Shown here: positions 15,430-23,497 of the stretch, piece by piece
Position numbering within the stretch: the first letter of the stretch is position 1
Layout of the letters: the number at the start of each line of letters is the position of its first letter
Assembly (NCBI GenBank): GCA_023409435.1
Contig: JAEYHP010000119.1
Span: 1-39,484, forward strand
Direction: 5' to 3'
Source of the DNA: Bacillota bacterium
Lineage (GTDB): Bacteria > Bacillota > Clostridia > Christensenellales > CAG-138
DNA: 39,484 bases
Made by a program: the position numbers and the translations under genes
The notes under the pieces: generated by a model
The model's database searches: none
The model's input: the letters and a program-made list of their open reading frames with translations, nothing else
What the model was told of the DNA's origin: nothing

Positions 15430-16464
15430 TCACTTCAAATAAATGCGCTTCTCTCTTGCCGCCGTCACAACGCCAATCCGCTGCGCGGCGGGGACAGTTT
15501 TTTTCAATTCTTCAAACAGCGCGTCCGCATCCTCCGGATGCACCGCCATCAAAAGACCGCCCGCCGTCTGCGGGTCGTATAATACATCCTGTACGGCAAC
15601 CGGCACGTCCCCTGACTCCACTGCGGATTCGGCAAACGCGCGGTTCCGGTACATGCCGCCGGGCAGGATACCTTGTTTTGCGAACTCCAAGGCTTCCGGT
15701 ATGATGCTGATCTCTTTTGTGTTTAGCTCCACGCTCACATCCGAGCCCTGCGCCATTTCATACAAATGCCCCAGCATGCCAAAGCCCGTCACGTCCGTAC
15801 AGGCGTGGACGCGGTATTTTACCATCGCGTCCCGCGCGGCTTTGTTGAGCGTGGTCATAAGCGTGCGCGCAAGCGCCTTGCCTTCCTCGCTCGCAAGCTC
15901 CGCCTTGGCGGCGGTGGTGAGGATGCCGATACCGAGCGGCTTTGTAAAAAGCAGCACGTCGCCAGATTTTGCGCCGCTGTTGGTGAGTATTTTGTCCGGA
16001 TGGATGAAGCCCGTCACGGCCAGGCCGTACTTCGGCTCGTCGTCCAGTATGCTGTGGCCGCCCGTGATGATGGCACCGGCCTCGTAGGCTTTGTCGTACC
16101 CGCCGCGCAAAAGTTGATGTACGGCGTGTTTTGGCATATCCTCCGGGATGCAGAGGATGTTCAGCGCAAGCTTCGGTTCCGCGCCCATGGCGTAAATGTC
16201 CGAAAGCGCGTTTGTCGCGGCGATCTGGCCGAACAGGTACGGGTCGTCCTCAATGGGCGGAAAAAAATCCACCGTCTGCACGATGGCGAGCGTGTCGCTT
16301 ACCTTGTAGACGGAAGCGTCGTCGCTTTTGTCAAACCCCACGATCAGGTTGGGGTCGTGGTGCACCTGAATGCCTTCCAATAGCTGCGAAAGCACGCCCG
16401 CGCCCACTTTCGCGCCGCAGCCCGCGCATTTTGCGAGCTTGGTGAGTTTGATATTCTGTTCCAT
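15430..16464 (-). CDS. selD: Selenide, water dikinase (selenophosphate synthase)
   Basis: A 344-residue SelD, which makes selenophosphate from selenide and ATP. The glycine-rich N-terminal loop KCAGCGAKV carries the catalytic Cys16 (E. coli Cys17 position); the position equal to E. coli Cys19 is Ala. It is thus a cysteine form, not a selenoprotein. Further landmarks: GFDKSDDASVY, VQTVDFFPPIEDDPY, GQIAATNALSDIYAMGA, GGHSI and DVTGFGMLGH. The ATG at 16464 is preferred over an upstream in-frame ATG because AGGAGAAACATGT precedes it and the YqeB frame overlaps the longer version. It is the last gene of yqeC-yqeB-selD, 11 bp after yqeB. Genes for Sec insertion (selA, selB, tRNA-Sec) are not in the window, so SelD here may mainly feed labile-selenium hydroxylases. 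Confidence 0.96.
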   Translation of the reverse strand: MEQNIKLTKLAKCAGCGAKVGAGVLSQLLEGIQVHHDPNLIVGFDKSDDASVYKVSDTLAIVQTVDFFPPIEDDPYLFGQIAATNALSDIYAMGAEPKLALNILCIPEDMPKHAVHQLLRGGYDKAYEAGAIITGGHSILDDEPKYGLAVTGFIHPDKILTNSGAKSGDVLLFTKPLGIGILTTAAKAELASEEGKALARTLMTTLNKAARDAMVKYRVHACTDVTGFGMLGHLYEMAQGSDVSVELNTKEISIIPEALEFAKQGILPGGMYRNRAFAESAVESGDVPVAVQDVLYDPQTAGGLLMAVHPEDADALFEELKKTVPAAQRIGVVTAAREKRIYLK

Positions 16465-16475
16465 ACATGTTTCTC

Positions 16476-17279
16476 CTATCGTAACCCAATCGATTGTAGT
16501 GGCGTCAACCGCAGTATGGCCTCCAGCACGCCGCCGCCTATGGCGAGCGCCTTGTCCGAGGCGGTATAGCAATGCTCCACCTTGCAGCGCGGGTCCACGT
16601 CCCCGCTTTTCATGCCCTTATATACCGGCGTATTGTCCGGCAATATGCCGCGCAATACCCCCGCAATCTGCGCTCTGACCGGACTCCCGTCCACATAGCC
16701 CGCGATATCGCCCGCCTGTACCGTTGCGCCGATCCCGAGCACCTGTTTGAATACGCCGTCCGCCGGGGCACGGAGGATGCGCTCGAGCATATAGCCGCCG
16801 ATGTTGCCCGGTATGCCGGTATCGGGCAGTGCGGAGCCTTCGAGTATGACGCGGCCCAGCGTATGTCCCCGCTGCGTTTCTATGACGGCGCGGCAATCCA
16901 CACCCGCCGTAAAGCCCGGGCCTATGCCGATGACTACCGGCGCATCACCAAGCGAGGTACCGAGATTCTTCTTGGCGAGTATAGCGTCCACCACGGCGTC
17001 CGGCTTTAACTCCCGGATGCAATCCGCTTCCGGGTCGATCAATACGGGGATGCGCCCGCTTTGCAAAACGGCTATGGCGCCCTGGCTGTCCTTTGCAAGC
17101 TCCGCCATAACGCCCTCCACAATAGCCTGTCCCTCCGTTGCGGCCTGTGAAAAACTGACGGTTCTCCTTATGGCGGTGGGGCGGGCAATTTCCGTCATTA
17201 TGACGTCAAATCTTGCGCGCCAAAGCCTCAGCGCAATGCCCGAGGCGATATCCCCCGCGCCTTTTATGACAACAAGCAT
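16476..17279 (-). CDS. yqeB: Selenium-dependent molybdenum hydroxylase maturation protein YqeB
   Basis: A 267-residue protein of the YqeB (EF2563) family, a genomic marker of selenium-dependent molybdenum hydroxylases; the exact reaction is not established. The N-terminus is a Rossmann-type GAGDIASGIALRLWRARFDVIMTE, resembling XdhC/CoxI proteins. A Cys-containing PEADCIREL follows. Then come GIGPGFTAGVDCRAVIETQRGH and a barrel-like C-terminal part (PADGVFKQVLGIGATVQAGDIAGYVDG). The ATG at 17279 (GGAGAACC upstream) overlaps the end of yqeC by 16 bp, indicating translational coupling. selD follows by 11 bp. Confidence 0.92.
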   Translation of the reverse strand: MLVVIKGAGDIASGIALRLWRARFDVIMTEIARPTAIRRTVSFSQAATEGQAIVEGVMAELAKDSQGAIAVLQSGRIPVLIDPEADCIRELKPDAVVDAILAKKNLGTSLGDAPVVIGIGPGFTAGVDCRAVIETQRGHTLGRVILEGSALPDTGIPGNIGGYMLERILRAPADGVFKQVLGIGATVQAGDIAGYVDGSPVRAQIAGVLRGILPDNTPVYKGMKSGDVDPRCKVEHCYTASDKALAIGGGVLEAILRLTPLQSIGLR

Positions 17280-17938
17280 GGTTCTCCTTCTGTTTGCAGC
17301 GCACCCGCCACCACAGGGCAGTCCAAATATTTGCCTAGTTCCCTGGCCCGCTCCCACTGGAGAGGCGTTTCAACCTTGTTGATGTACACGGTATCGTGCA
17401 GCGCCTCAAGCCGCGCCACGTTTGCGGCGTCGAGCGGGGTAACGGCATGGTACAGCCCGACGTTTAAGAGATTTGCGTACAGCTCCGGCCGGTGCGCCGC
17501 AGCGACGACCGTCTGGCCGATGCCGTCTATTCCGATGACCAGTATGCTTTTATTCGCTTCTTTCGGGATCACCGGCTCGTGCATGGCATGGGCCTTTAAC
17601 GGCAGGCCCTTTGAGCCGTCCGCCTCGCACAGCACAAAATCCGCCTGCCGGGCGAGCATTGGGATGAGGTCCAGCGGGAGCGTCAGCTTGCCCTCCGGCG
17701 TTTTTTCCCCCACGCACAGCAGGCTGTGTACCTGCATCGCATAGGTAATTTCCTCTTCCGTGGGGGAGATCAGCGTCTTGATGCCGCCGGGCGGGTACAT
17801 TTTTGCGGTGGCGCAAAGTATCACGCTTCCGCTGCCTAAGAGCTCCGACCCAAGGCGCAGCAAAAGGGAGGTCTTTCCCCCGCCGCCTATGATGGCCGTG
17901 ACCCCGCGCGTAATGTCCAGCGCCTGCGCAAACCGCAT
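17264..17938 (-). CDS. yqeC: Putative selenium-dependent hydroxylase accessory NTPase YqeC
   Basis: A 224-residue protein of the YqeC family, a companion of YqeB in the selenium-dependent hydroxylase trait; its biochemical step is unproven. A P-loop lies near the N-terminus (IIGGGGKTSLLLRLG, residues ~16-30). ATAKMYPPG and the conserved CEADGSKGLPLKAHA with EPVIP (~104-125) are the family's diagnostic segments. The N-terminal MRFAQALDI with the ATG at 17938 is preceded by GGTGGGGGAACAGGT. It is the first gene of yqeC-yqeB-selD, with a near-consensus promoter whose -35 coincides with that of the divergent regulator. Confidence 0.92.
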   Translation of the reverse strand: MRFAQALDITRGVTAIIGGGGKTSLLLRLGSELLGSGSVILCATAKMYPPGGIKTLISPTEEEITYAMQVHSLLCVGEKTPEGKLTLPLDLIPMLARQADFVLCEADGSKGLPLKAHAMHEPVIPKEANKSILVIGIDGIGQTVVAAAHRPELYANLLNVGLYHAVTPLDAANVARLEALHDTVYINKVETPLQWERARELGKYLDCPVVAGALQTEGEPCLLS

Positions 17939-17967
17939 ACCTGTTCCCCCACCGTTATTCTAGTTTC

Positions 17968-18020
17968 AGGATAGCACCGGCAAATCCCGCTTGTCAACGC
18001 AAGGGCGGGTGGTTTATACT
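17968..18020. promoter_or_regulatory. Divergent promoters sharing one -35 position, with a dyad
   Basis: Minus strand: TTGACA (17997-17992), 18 bp, TATCCT (17973-17968), driving yqeC. Plus strand: TTGTCA (17991-17996), 18 bp, TATACT (18015-18020), driving the ModE-like gene. The two -35 boxes overlap over five bases. An imperfect dyad (CCCGCTTG, 6 bp, CAAG GG CGGG; 17986-18009) is centred on them, a natural operator position. Confidence 0.8.
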
Positions 18021-18026
18021 GCGGAT

Positions 18027-18380
18027 ATGAGCAACAACAAACCGCTGCGTCCCATCATTACAATACGGCTTTATACGGAAGAAAAGTGCTTCGGCCCAGG
18101 GGTTGCGGAGCTTCTTTCGCGTGTGCGCGAACTGAAATCCCTGCGGTCCGCCGCCATATCCATGAACATGGCCTACTCCAAGGCCTGGAAGATCGTAAAG
18201 GCAAGCGAGGATGCGCTGGGCTTTAAGCTTTTAGATAGCACCACCGGCGGGCAGCATGGCGGCGGCGCGGTACTGACCGAAGAGGGAAGCGCGCTGCTTG
18301 ACGCATACAGGGAGTATCTCGCGGATGTGAAAACCATGGCGCAAACGCTCTTTGAAGAGCGGTTCGGGAAACAGGAATAA
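18027..18380 (+). CDS. ModE-type winged-helix regulator (no molybdate-binding domain)
   Basis: A 117-residue DNA-binding protein matching the N-terminal winged-helix domain of ModE. The helix-turn-helix lies at ~38-60 (LRSAAISMNMAYSKAWKIVK) and the wing at ~74-84 (GGQHGGGAVLTEEG). The C-terminal molybdate-binding Mop domain of ModE is missing, so it either senses through dimer contacts or another signal or acts constitutively. The ATG at 18027 has no ribosome site; it sits six bases after the -10, where transcription should begin, so the mRNA looks leaderless. The in-frame TTG at 17991 coincides with the -35 box and is unlikely to be the start. Facing yqeC-yqeB-selD, it probably controls that operon and itself. 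Confidence 0.82.
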   Translation: MSNNKPLRPIITIRLYTEEKCFGPGVAELLSRVRELKSLRSAAISMNMAYSKAWKIVKASEDALGFKLLDSTTGGQHGGGAVLTEEGSALLDAYREYLADVKTMAQTLFEERFGKQE

Positions 18381-18387
18381 TAGTTGC

Positions 18388-18419
18388 AAAAAGGGCGCGG
18401 CAGATGCCGCGCCCTTTTT
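18388..18419. terminator. Bidirectional terminator between the ModE-like gene and yciI
   Basis: AAAAAGGGCGCGGCA and TGCCGCGCCCTTTTT form a 15-bp stem with a two-base loop and U-runs on both sides. It ends the regulator on the plus strand and the XDH operon on the minus strand. Confidence 0.93.
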
Positions 18420-18421
18420 GT

Positions 18422-18712
18422 TTATTCCAACCCGTAGTTGTTGTCTTTGTTGGCCCAGTCCACCGTGCGGATGGAATAGTTCCTGTATCCTTCCTTGATG
18501 AACGGGTCTCTTTGGGCGATACTATGCGCTGCTTCGATGGAGTCGGCCTTTATAAGCACCATGCCGCCAGGGTAATCCGTAAACGGGCCGCAGGCGACAA
18601 GCCTGCCTTCTTCATCCAGTGCCCTTAAATGAGCCACATGCCCCTGAATCACGCCAATATTCAAGGGCTGCTTGTTTTCCAATAAAATCAGATACAAAAG
18701 CCCGTTTTCCAT
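18422..18712 (-). CDS. YciI-like protein (YCII-related domain)
   Basis: A 96-residue protein built of a single YCII-related, ferredoxin-like alpha+beta barrel domain. Recognisable segments are HVAHLRALDEEGRLVACGPF and GGMVLIKADSIEAAHSIAQRDPFIKEGY, including the conserved His-x-x-His/Asp region and DPF. Family members are small dimers; some act as dehydrochlorinases or muconolactone-type enzymes, most have no known role. It starts only 4 bp after the stop of the [2Fe-2S] subunit gene, so it is the fourth gene of the XDH operon. This points to a role in handling a product or intermediate of that hydroxylase. Confidence 0.87.
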   Translation of the reverse strand: MENGLLYLILLENKQPLNIGVIQGHVAHLRALDEEGRLVACGPFTDYPGGMVLIKADSIEAAHSIAQRDPFIKEGYRNYSIRTVDWANKDNNYGLE

Positions 18713-18716
18713 GGTA

Positions 18717-19202
18717 TTACGCTTTCCCGAGCCGCTGCTTCATCGTCTTTTCCACGGCATTCAGAATATTTTCATAGCCCGTGCACCGGCACAGGTGCCC
18801 GGCGAGGAGCTTGCGCAATTCGTCCCGGGTGTATTCGTGGCCGGATTCCAGGATCTCCACCGCCGTCATGATGAAGCCCGGCGTGCAGAACCCGCACTGC
18901 ACCGCGCCTTCCTCAATGAACGCCTGCTGGATATCCGAAAGCTCGCCGTTGGGGCCAAGCAGGCTTTCAAGCGTGCGGATGTGTTTGCCTTCCGCCCAAA
19001 TAGCCAAGTAGATGCAGGAGTTGAAGCATTCCCCGTCGATGATGACATTGCATGCGCCGCATTCCCCGACCTCACAGCCCTTTTTCACGCTGGTAAGGCG
19101 GTAGTCGTTGCGCAGCATATCCGTAAGGGATGCGCGGACGTCTACATAGTTTTCAACTTCTTTACCGTTTATGGTACAGCGCACCAGTTGCATCTGTTTC
19201 AT
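18717..19202 (-). CDS. xdhC: Xanthine dehydrogenase [2Fe-2S] subunit
   Basis: A 161-residue iron-sulfur subunit of a three-subunit molybdenum hydroxylase. The plant-type ferredoxin cluster is bound by GCEVGECGACNVIIDG plus CIYL (residues ~43-68). The second all-alpha cluster domain has QCGFCTPGF and HLCRCTGY. Both sets of four cysteines are complete, so electrons can pass from the Mo site to the FAD subunit. ATG overlaps the end of the FAD subunit gene by 4 bp (19199-19202). Confidence 0.95.
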   Translation of the reverse strand: MKQMQLVRCTINGKEVENYVDVRASLTDMLRNDYRLTSVKKGCEVGECGACNVIIDGECFNSCIYLAIWAEGKHIRTLESLLGPNGELSDIQQAFIEEGAVQCGFCTPGFIMTAVEILESGHEYTRDELRKLLAGHLCRCTGYENILNAVEKTMKQRLGKA

Positions 19203-20080
19203 AACGTACCTCCAGCAAGCTCAATCGCACGGACAAACGCGCGCTTGGTGAGTTCTTCCACCAGCTGGAGCCGCAGTTCCTTGCTGGCGCGCCAGCTCGT
19301 GCGGGGGTTGACGTCGAGAAGCGCTGCGCTGCCCGCGGCCTCCACGGTTTCTATGGAGACAGGCTTGCCGTTTGCAGCGGCCTCCGCGCTTTCAGCCCGC
19401 ATGGGCACGGGTCCTGCGACGCCGTACGCCACGCGCATGCGCTCCACCGTATGTTTATCCTCCGAAAGCCGCACGTTGACGGAACACCCCAAAGTCGCGA
19501 TATCCATGGCGTTGCGCATGGCGTACTTGATGTAGTGGCCGTGGCAGTTTTCGTAGCTCTCTTTTTTGATCAAAATCGCGGTCAAAAGCTCCGCGGGCTG
19601 CAGCGCGACCTTGCCCGCCTTGACGTAGAACTCCCGGATGGGCAATTGGCGCACGCCGTTGGGGCCGGTTAACTCCATGACGGCGTCCCATGCTACAAGC
19701 GTAGCGCCCGAGTCGGCGCTTGTCACGCCGTTGCAGGTGTTGCCGCCTATGGTGCCGATGTTTCGCACCTGCGGGCCGCCCACCTCGTTCACCGCCTCGC
19801 CCAGAACGTTGATGTACTTCTGAATGAGAGGGTGCTTTGTGATATGCGTAAAGCTGGTCACGGGCAGAATACGGAGCGTGCCGTCCCCGTCCATGGTGAC
19901 GCCGCGCAGCTCGTCAAGCTTCTGTATGCTCACCAATGTCGCGCCCGCCAAGCGTCCTTCGCGGATCTCAATGAGCACGTCGCTTCCGCCCGCTATGATC
20001 TTCGCTTCGGGATGCTGCTGCAACAGCTCTATGGCATGGGGCACGGAAGTCGCTTCGTATAAAGCTTCGATATCGTACAT
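19199..20080 (-). CDS. xdhB: Xanthine dehydrogenase FAD-binding subunit
   Basis: A 293-residue FAD-binding subunit of the same hydroxylase. It begins MYDIEALYEATSVPHAIELL, with the FAD pyrophosphate-binding loop AKIIAGGSDVLIEIREG (~26-42). The second FAD segment is NIGTIGGNTCNGVTSADSGATLVAWDA, matching the family's GGN motif. The CO-dehydrogenase-flavoprotein C-terminal domain follows. The ATG at 20080 is chosen; the frame is open further upstream, but that extension overlaps xdhA and lacks family residues. It is 22 bp from xdhA and coupled to xdhC. Confidence 0.95.
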   Translation of the reverse strand: MYDIEALYEATSVPHAIELLQQHPEAKIIAGGSDVLIEIREGRLAGATLVSIQKLDELRGVTMDGDGTLRILPVTSFTHITKHPLIQKYINVLGEAVNEVGGPQVRNIGTIGGNTCNGVTSADSGATLVAWDAVMELTGPNGVRQLPIREFYVKAGKVALQPAELLTAILIKKESYENCHGHYIKYAMRNAMDIATLGCSVNVRLSEDKHTVERMRVAYGVAGPVPMRAESAEAAANGKPVSIETVEAAGSAALLDVNPRTSWRASKELRLQLVEELTKRAFVRAIELAGGTL

Positions 20081-20102
20081 ACTTACTCCGTCCTTCCTCG
20101 CG

Positions 20103-22391
20103 CTAGATAAGGCCCGCGTCTTTGAACGCCGGGAACAGCACATGCGGCGTGAGAGGTATTTTGTTGACCGAAACGCCCGTGGCGTTGAGCACCGCGTTGC
20201 GGATGGCGGGCGCGCCCGAGACCGTGGGCGGTTCGCCCAGCGCCTTTGTGCCGTAGGGGCTGGTCGGTTCAAAGTTTTCCACGAATTGCGCCTCCAGATG
20301 CGGATGGTCCATGAACGTACTAAGCTTATAATCCAGCAGGTTGTCGTTAAGGGGCTTGCCGGTCTTTTGGTCAAAAAGCATCTGCTCGCTCATGCCGTAA
20401 CCGATCGCCATGCTCATGCCGCCGTGGACCTGCGCTTCCGCGAGCTGCGGGTTGATGAGCTGGCCGCAGTCGTGGACGTTCACAAGGTTCAATAATTTCA
20501 CCTTGCCTAGAGGGATATCCACCTCCACCTCCGCGAAAGAGCAGCCGAAGCTGTACGCGTTGGTCTTGCACTGGTAGGTGCTTTCCGCCGTGATGTGCTC
20601 GGAATGGGTCATGCTATAGAGCACTTCCTTGGAGAGGTCGCCCAAAGTCGTGATTACTTTGTTGTTGTTCGTCTTGTGCACGATGTTGCCGTCCACGATA
20701 TCCATGTCATATACCTGGAAGCGGAACAGTTCATGCGCGTGGCCGAGTATCTTTTCTTTGAGCATCTCCGCCGTTTGCTTGATTGCCATGCCGCCCACAT
20801 AAGTCTGGCGGGAAGCATACGCACCCGTGCCGAACGGAGTAATGTCCGTATCCTGCGTACTTACAACATGCACGTCCCGGAACGGGATGCCCAATGTTTC
20901 CGCAGCCATCTGCGCAAACGCGGTATCCGCGCCCTGGCCGATCTCCGTTTCCGCAAGCTGGATCTGCACGGAACCGTCCTGATTGAGCACCATGCGGCAG
21001 GAGGATACTTCAAGGGATATGGGCCATACGGCGGTATTGTACCAGAATATCGCCATGCCCACGCCGCGGCGGACAGGCCCCGTCTGGTTCTCATACAGCT
21101 TGCGCTTTTCGTCCCATTTGATGTATTCCTTGCCCTTTTCCATGCACTGGTTGAAGCTGTCGAAATAGTTCACGTTCTTGGAGAAGGGGTCAAAATACCC
21201 CACGGGCATCATATTGAGCTTGCGGAATTCCATGGGGTCCATGTTCAATGCACGCGCGGTATCGTCCGCGTGGCTTTCCACCGCGAACATGGCCTGCGGG
21301 ATGCCGTAGCCGCGCATGGCGCCCGAAATGGGCATATTGGTGAATACGGTATAGCCTTCGACCTTCTTGGCCTTTTCGTCGTTGTAAAGCTGCTTGAAGC
21401 CCGACATCGCCTTAGAGCAGATGCTGTGCCCGTGGGACGCGTACGCGCCCTGGTTGGAATACAGCTGGGCGCTTCGCGCCACGATTCTGCCGTCGGGCCG
21501 GACATAAGAGGTCAAATGGAACTTGATGGCGTGGCGCACGCGGGTGGCGAAGAACGTCTCCTCGCGCGAGAGCTCCAGCTTCACAAGCCTGCCGCCCACC
21601 TGCTGGCAGAGGTATGCGTTCAAAGGCTCGTATAAAACGTCCTGCTTGTTGCCGAAGCCGCCGCCCAGGTACGGCTTTATAATGCGCACGTCGCCCCATG
21701 GAATGCCTAACGCCTGCCCCACCACGCGCCGCGTGATATGCGGAATCTGGGTGGAAGCAACCACGGTGATCCTTTTGCCCTCCATATAGGCATAAGAGAT
21801 CGGCGGCTCGATGTGGCAGTGCTGTACGGTGGGCGTTTCATACCAGCCTTCCACCTTAATGAGGCCCTCTTCCTTGATGGCCTCTTCAAAATTGCCCTCT
21901 TCGGAGCCCGTATGCGCGAGTATGTTGTTGGGGAACGCCTCATGAAGCTGCGGCACGCCATCCTTCATGGACTCGATGGGGTCGAGCACCGCGGGGTATT
22001 CTTCATACTCCACCTTAATGGCTTTGAGCGCACGCGAAGCCGCCACCTCGTCTTCGGCGACGACAGCGGCGATATTATCCCCATACAGGCGGACCCGTTT
22101 GTTTAAGAGCAGCATGTCGGCTACGTCCTGATGGTGCGGGTCGGTCGACCACGGATGCCCCGCCGTTGGGAACGGCAGATTGGGCACGTCAAAGCACGTG
22201 ACGATCTTGACAACGCCCGGTACTTTTAGTGCTTCGCTGATATCCATATTGGCTACAAGGCCGTTGGCAATGGTGGAGTGCAGCACCTTTGCGATGAGCG
22301 CATTCTTTTCTACCAGGTCGTCGGTGTACTTTGCCCGGCCCGTTACTTTATCATATGCGTCTATGCGCGGGACGCTTTTTCCTACGCTCAT
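20103..22391 (-). CDS. xdhA: Xanthine dehydrogenase molybdenum-binding subunit
   Basis: A 762-residue molybdopterin-binding catalytic subunit of the xanthine dehydrogenase/aldehyde oxidase family. It has the N-terminal a/b hammerhead (RIDAYDKVTGRAKYTDDL), GGGFGNKQD and AMRGYGIPQ (Mo-cofactor domain 1), GQGADTAFAQ, and the C-terminal KALGEPPTVSGAPAIRNAV, where the Glu in the GEPP motif is the expected catalytic base. First gene of xdhA-xdhB-xdhC-yciI. Substrate may be xanthine, hypoxanthine or another N-heterocycle; the family does not allow a firm choice from sequence. AGGAGG precedes the ATG. Confidence 0.94.
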   Translation of the reverse strand: MSVGKSVPRIDAYDKVTGRAKYTDDLVEKNALIAKVLHSTIANGLVANMDISEALKVPGVVKIVTCFDVPNLPFPTAGHPWSTDPHHQDVADMLLLNKRVRLYGDNIAAVVAEDEVAASRALKAIKVEYEEYPAVLDPIESMKDGVPQLHEAFPNNILAHTGSEEGNFEEAIKEEGLIKVEGWYETPTVQHCHIEPPISYAYMEGKRITVVASTQIPHITRRVVGQALGIPWGDVRIIKPYLGGGFGNKQDVLYEPLNAYLCQQVGGRLVKLELSREETFFATRVRHAIKFHLTSYVRPDGRIVARSAQLYSNQGAYASHGHSICSKAMSGFKQLYNDEKAKKVEGYTVFTNMPISGAMRGYGIPQAMFAVESHADDTARALNMDPMEFRKLNMMPVGYFDPFSKNVNYFDSFNQCMEKGKEYIKWDEKRKLYENQTGPVRRGVGMAIFWYNTAVWPISLEVSSCRMVLNQDGSVQIQLAETEIGQGADTAFAQMAAETLGIPFRDVHVVSTQDTDITPFGTGAYASRQTYVGGMAIKQTAEMLKEKILGHAHELFRFQVYDMDIVDGNIVHKTNNNKVITTLGDLSKEVLYSMTHSEHITAESTYQCKTNAYSFGCSFAEVEVDIPLGKVKLLNLVNVHDCGQLINPQLAEAQVHGGMSMAIGYGMSEQMLFDQKTGKPLNDNLLDYKLSTFMDHPHLEAQFVENFEPTSPYGTKALGEPPTVSGAPAIRNAVLNATGVSVNKIPLTPHVLFPAFKDAGLI

Positions 22392-22442
22392 ACGCTTTCG
22401 CCTCCTAAGCTAACAGTTTTTTTTGCTTGCTTACTTTTTTTC

Positions 22443-22451
22443 ATTATATCA
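22443..22451 (-). promoter_or_regulatory. Extended -10 promoter of the xdhABC-yciI operon
   Basis: Minus strand TGATATAAT, a perfect TGn extended -10, about 50 bp upstream of the ATG. A TTGACT lies 22 bp further upstream, too far for a normal spacer. Confidence 0.65.
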
Positions 22452-22540
22452 TTTTGCAATGTAAAATCCCAGTCAATACGCTATCCTATTTTATATATAA
22501 CGCGCGTTTATACCGTGTAACAGGTTGTCCGCTTTTGCCG

Positions 22541-22570
22541 TTGTTTTATGCCCGAAAACAAGGGTATACT
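22541..22570 (+). promoter_or_regulatory. Promoter of the mocA-like gene
   Basis: TTGTTT, 18 bp, TATACT (22565-22570), followed by TTAGGAGGA and the ATG at 22599. Confidence 0.55.
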
Positions 22571-22598
22571 CTTAAAAAAGACAGTTAGGAGGACCCCC

Positions 22599-23192
22599 AT
22601 GCAAGAAACGCAACCGCGTATCGGCTGCGTGCTGATGGCCGCAGGCAATTCCCGCCGGTTTGGCAGCAACAAGCTTTCCGTAAGGCTGGACGGGCTCACG
22701 TTAGCAGAATACGCGCTCAACGCCATCCCTTCCGAGGCATTCTCCCGCGTGGTCGTCGTGACGCAATACCCGGAGATTTTGGAACTGGCAAAGAACCGGG
22801 GGTTTTTATGTAAGGTCAACCGGGAGCCGGAAAGAGGGCTCTCCAGCACCATCCGCATCGGGATCGAGGAACTTCTTGACATGGATGCCATACTGTTCCT
22901 GGTGGCGGACCAGCCCATGCTGCGGAAGGAAACCATAGAAAACGTGGTGCTTCTGTACCGCGAGAATCCTGACCGCATCATCGTCGCGGGCCACGAAGGG
23001 CGGCGCGGCAACCCATGCATATTCCCCAAGGAATTCAACGGCGAGCTTCTTGCACTCACCGGCGATATGGGCGGTGTTGTCGTAAGCAAGGCGCATGAGG
23101 ACCGGATCTTGTGCTTCAACGTGGAGGACGTACGCGAGCTTATCGACGTGGACACGGAGCATACGCTGTCGGAGCTGATGAAAACGCCGTAG
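22599..23192 (+). CDS. mocA: MocA-like molybdenum cofactor cytidylyltransferase
   Basis: A 197-residue NTP-transferase of the MocA/MobA-like family, which attaches CMP to molybdopterin to form the MCD cofactor used by xanthine dehydrogenases. The nucleotide-binding loop is LMAAGNSRRFGSNK (~12-25), with VADQPML (~105-111) as the metal-binding DxP region and HEGRRGNPCIFPKEF later. The ATG at 22599 follows TTAGGAGGA at 7 bp; an upstream in-frame ATG at 22548 overlaps the promoter. Its place between the two hydroxylase genes, divergent from one, fits a role in maturing both. Confidence 0.88.
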   Translation: MQETQPRIGCVLMAAGNSRRFGSNKLSVRLDGLTLAEYALNAIPSEAFSRVVVVTQYPEILELAKNRGFLCKVNREPERGLSSTIRIGIEELLDMDAILFLVADQPMLRKETIENVVLLYRENPDRIIVAGHEGRRGNPCIFPKEFNGELLALTGDMGGVVVSKAHEDRILCFNVEDVRELIDVDTEHTLSELMKTP

Positions 23193-23222
23193 GAAATAAT
23201 AACGCATAATGAATAATTTTGG

Positions 23223-23247
23223 TAGAAAGCCCTTTAGAGGCTTTCTA
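23223..23247 (+). terminator. Hairpin downstream of mocA
   Basis: TAGAAAGCC and GGCTTTCTA form a 9-bp stem followed by TATTTTAT. Confidence 0.6.
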
Positions 23248-23480
23248 TATTTTATATAAGCCGTTCCTCGGCGTACGTTTATCCGTGCCGTTATCATGCA
23301 GGCTCCCATGCAAAAGATTCTTCGCCCGCGGGCTCAGAATGACAGGATACCTCGGGTTGTAGGGCGGGATGCCCACATCCCGCCGAGCAACATAATTTAT
23401 TGAGGCGGCATGAGGGCATGCCGCCCTACTCTAAAACATAAGCGAAGAATCCTCTCCAGGCTATTCATTTCACCAGATGA
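23248..23480. repeat. MITE-like intergenic repeat with nested hairpins
   Basis: This 230-bp gene-free stretch holds GGCGGGATG/CATCCCGCC (23363-23384) and GGCGGCATG/CATGCCGCC (23404-23425), framed by TAGGGCGG and CCGCCCTA. It also has a GATTCTTCGCCC...GCTCAGAATGACAGG segment, a type often seen in intergenic repeats of gut Clostridia. It is flanked by related ~20-bp direct repeats (23229-23248 and 23482-23501), as a target duplication would be. Confidence 0.5.
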
Positions 23481-23497
23481 CAGCTCTTTGAGGCTTT

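Noticed and set aside
16465..16572. Longer SelD start
   Set aside because: The extension overlaps yqeB, encodes no SelD residues, and the ATG at 16464 has the ribosome site.
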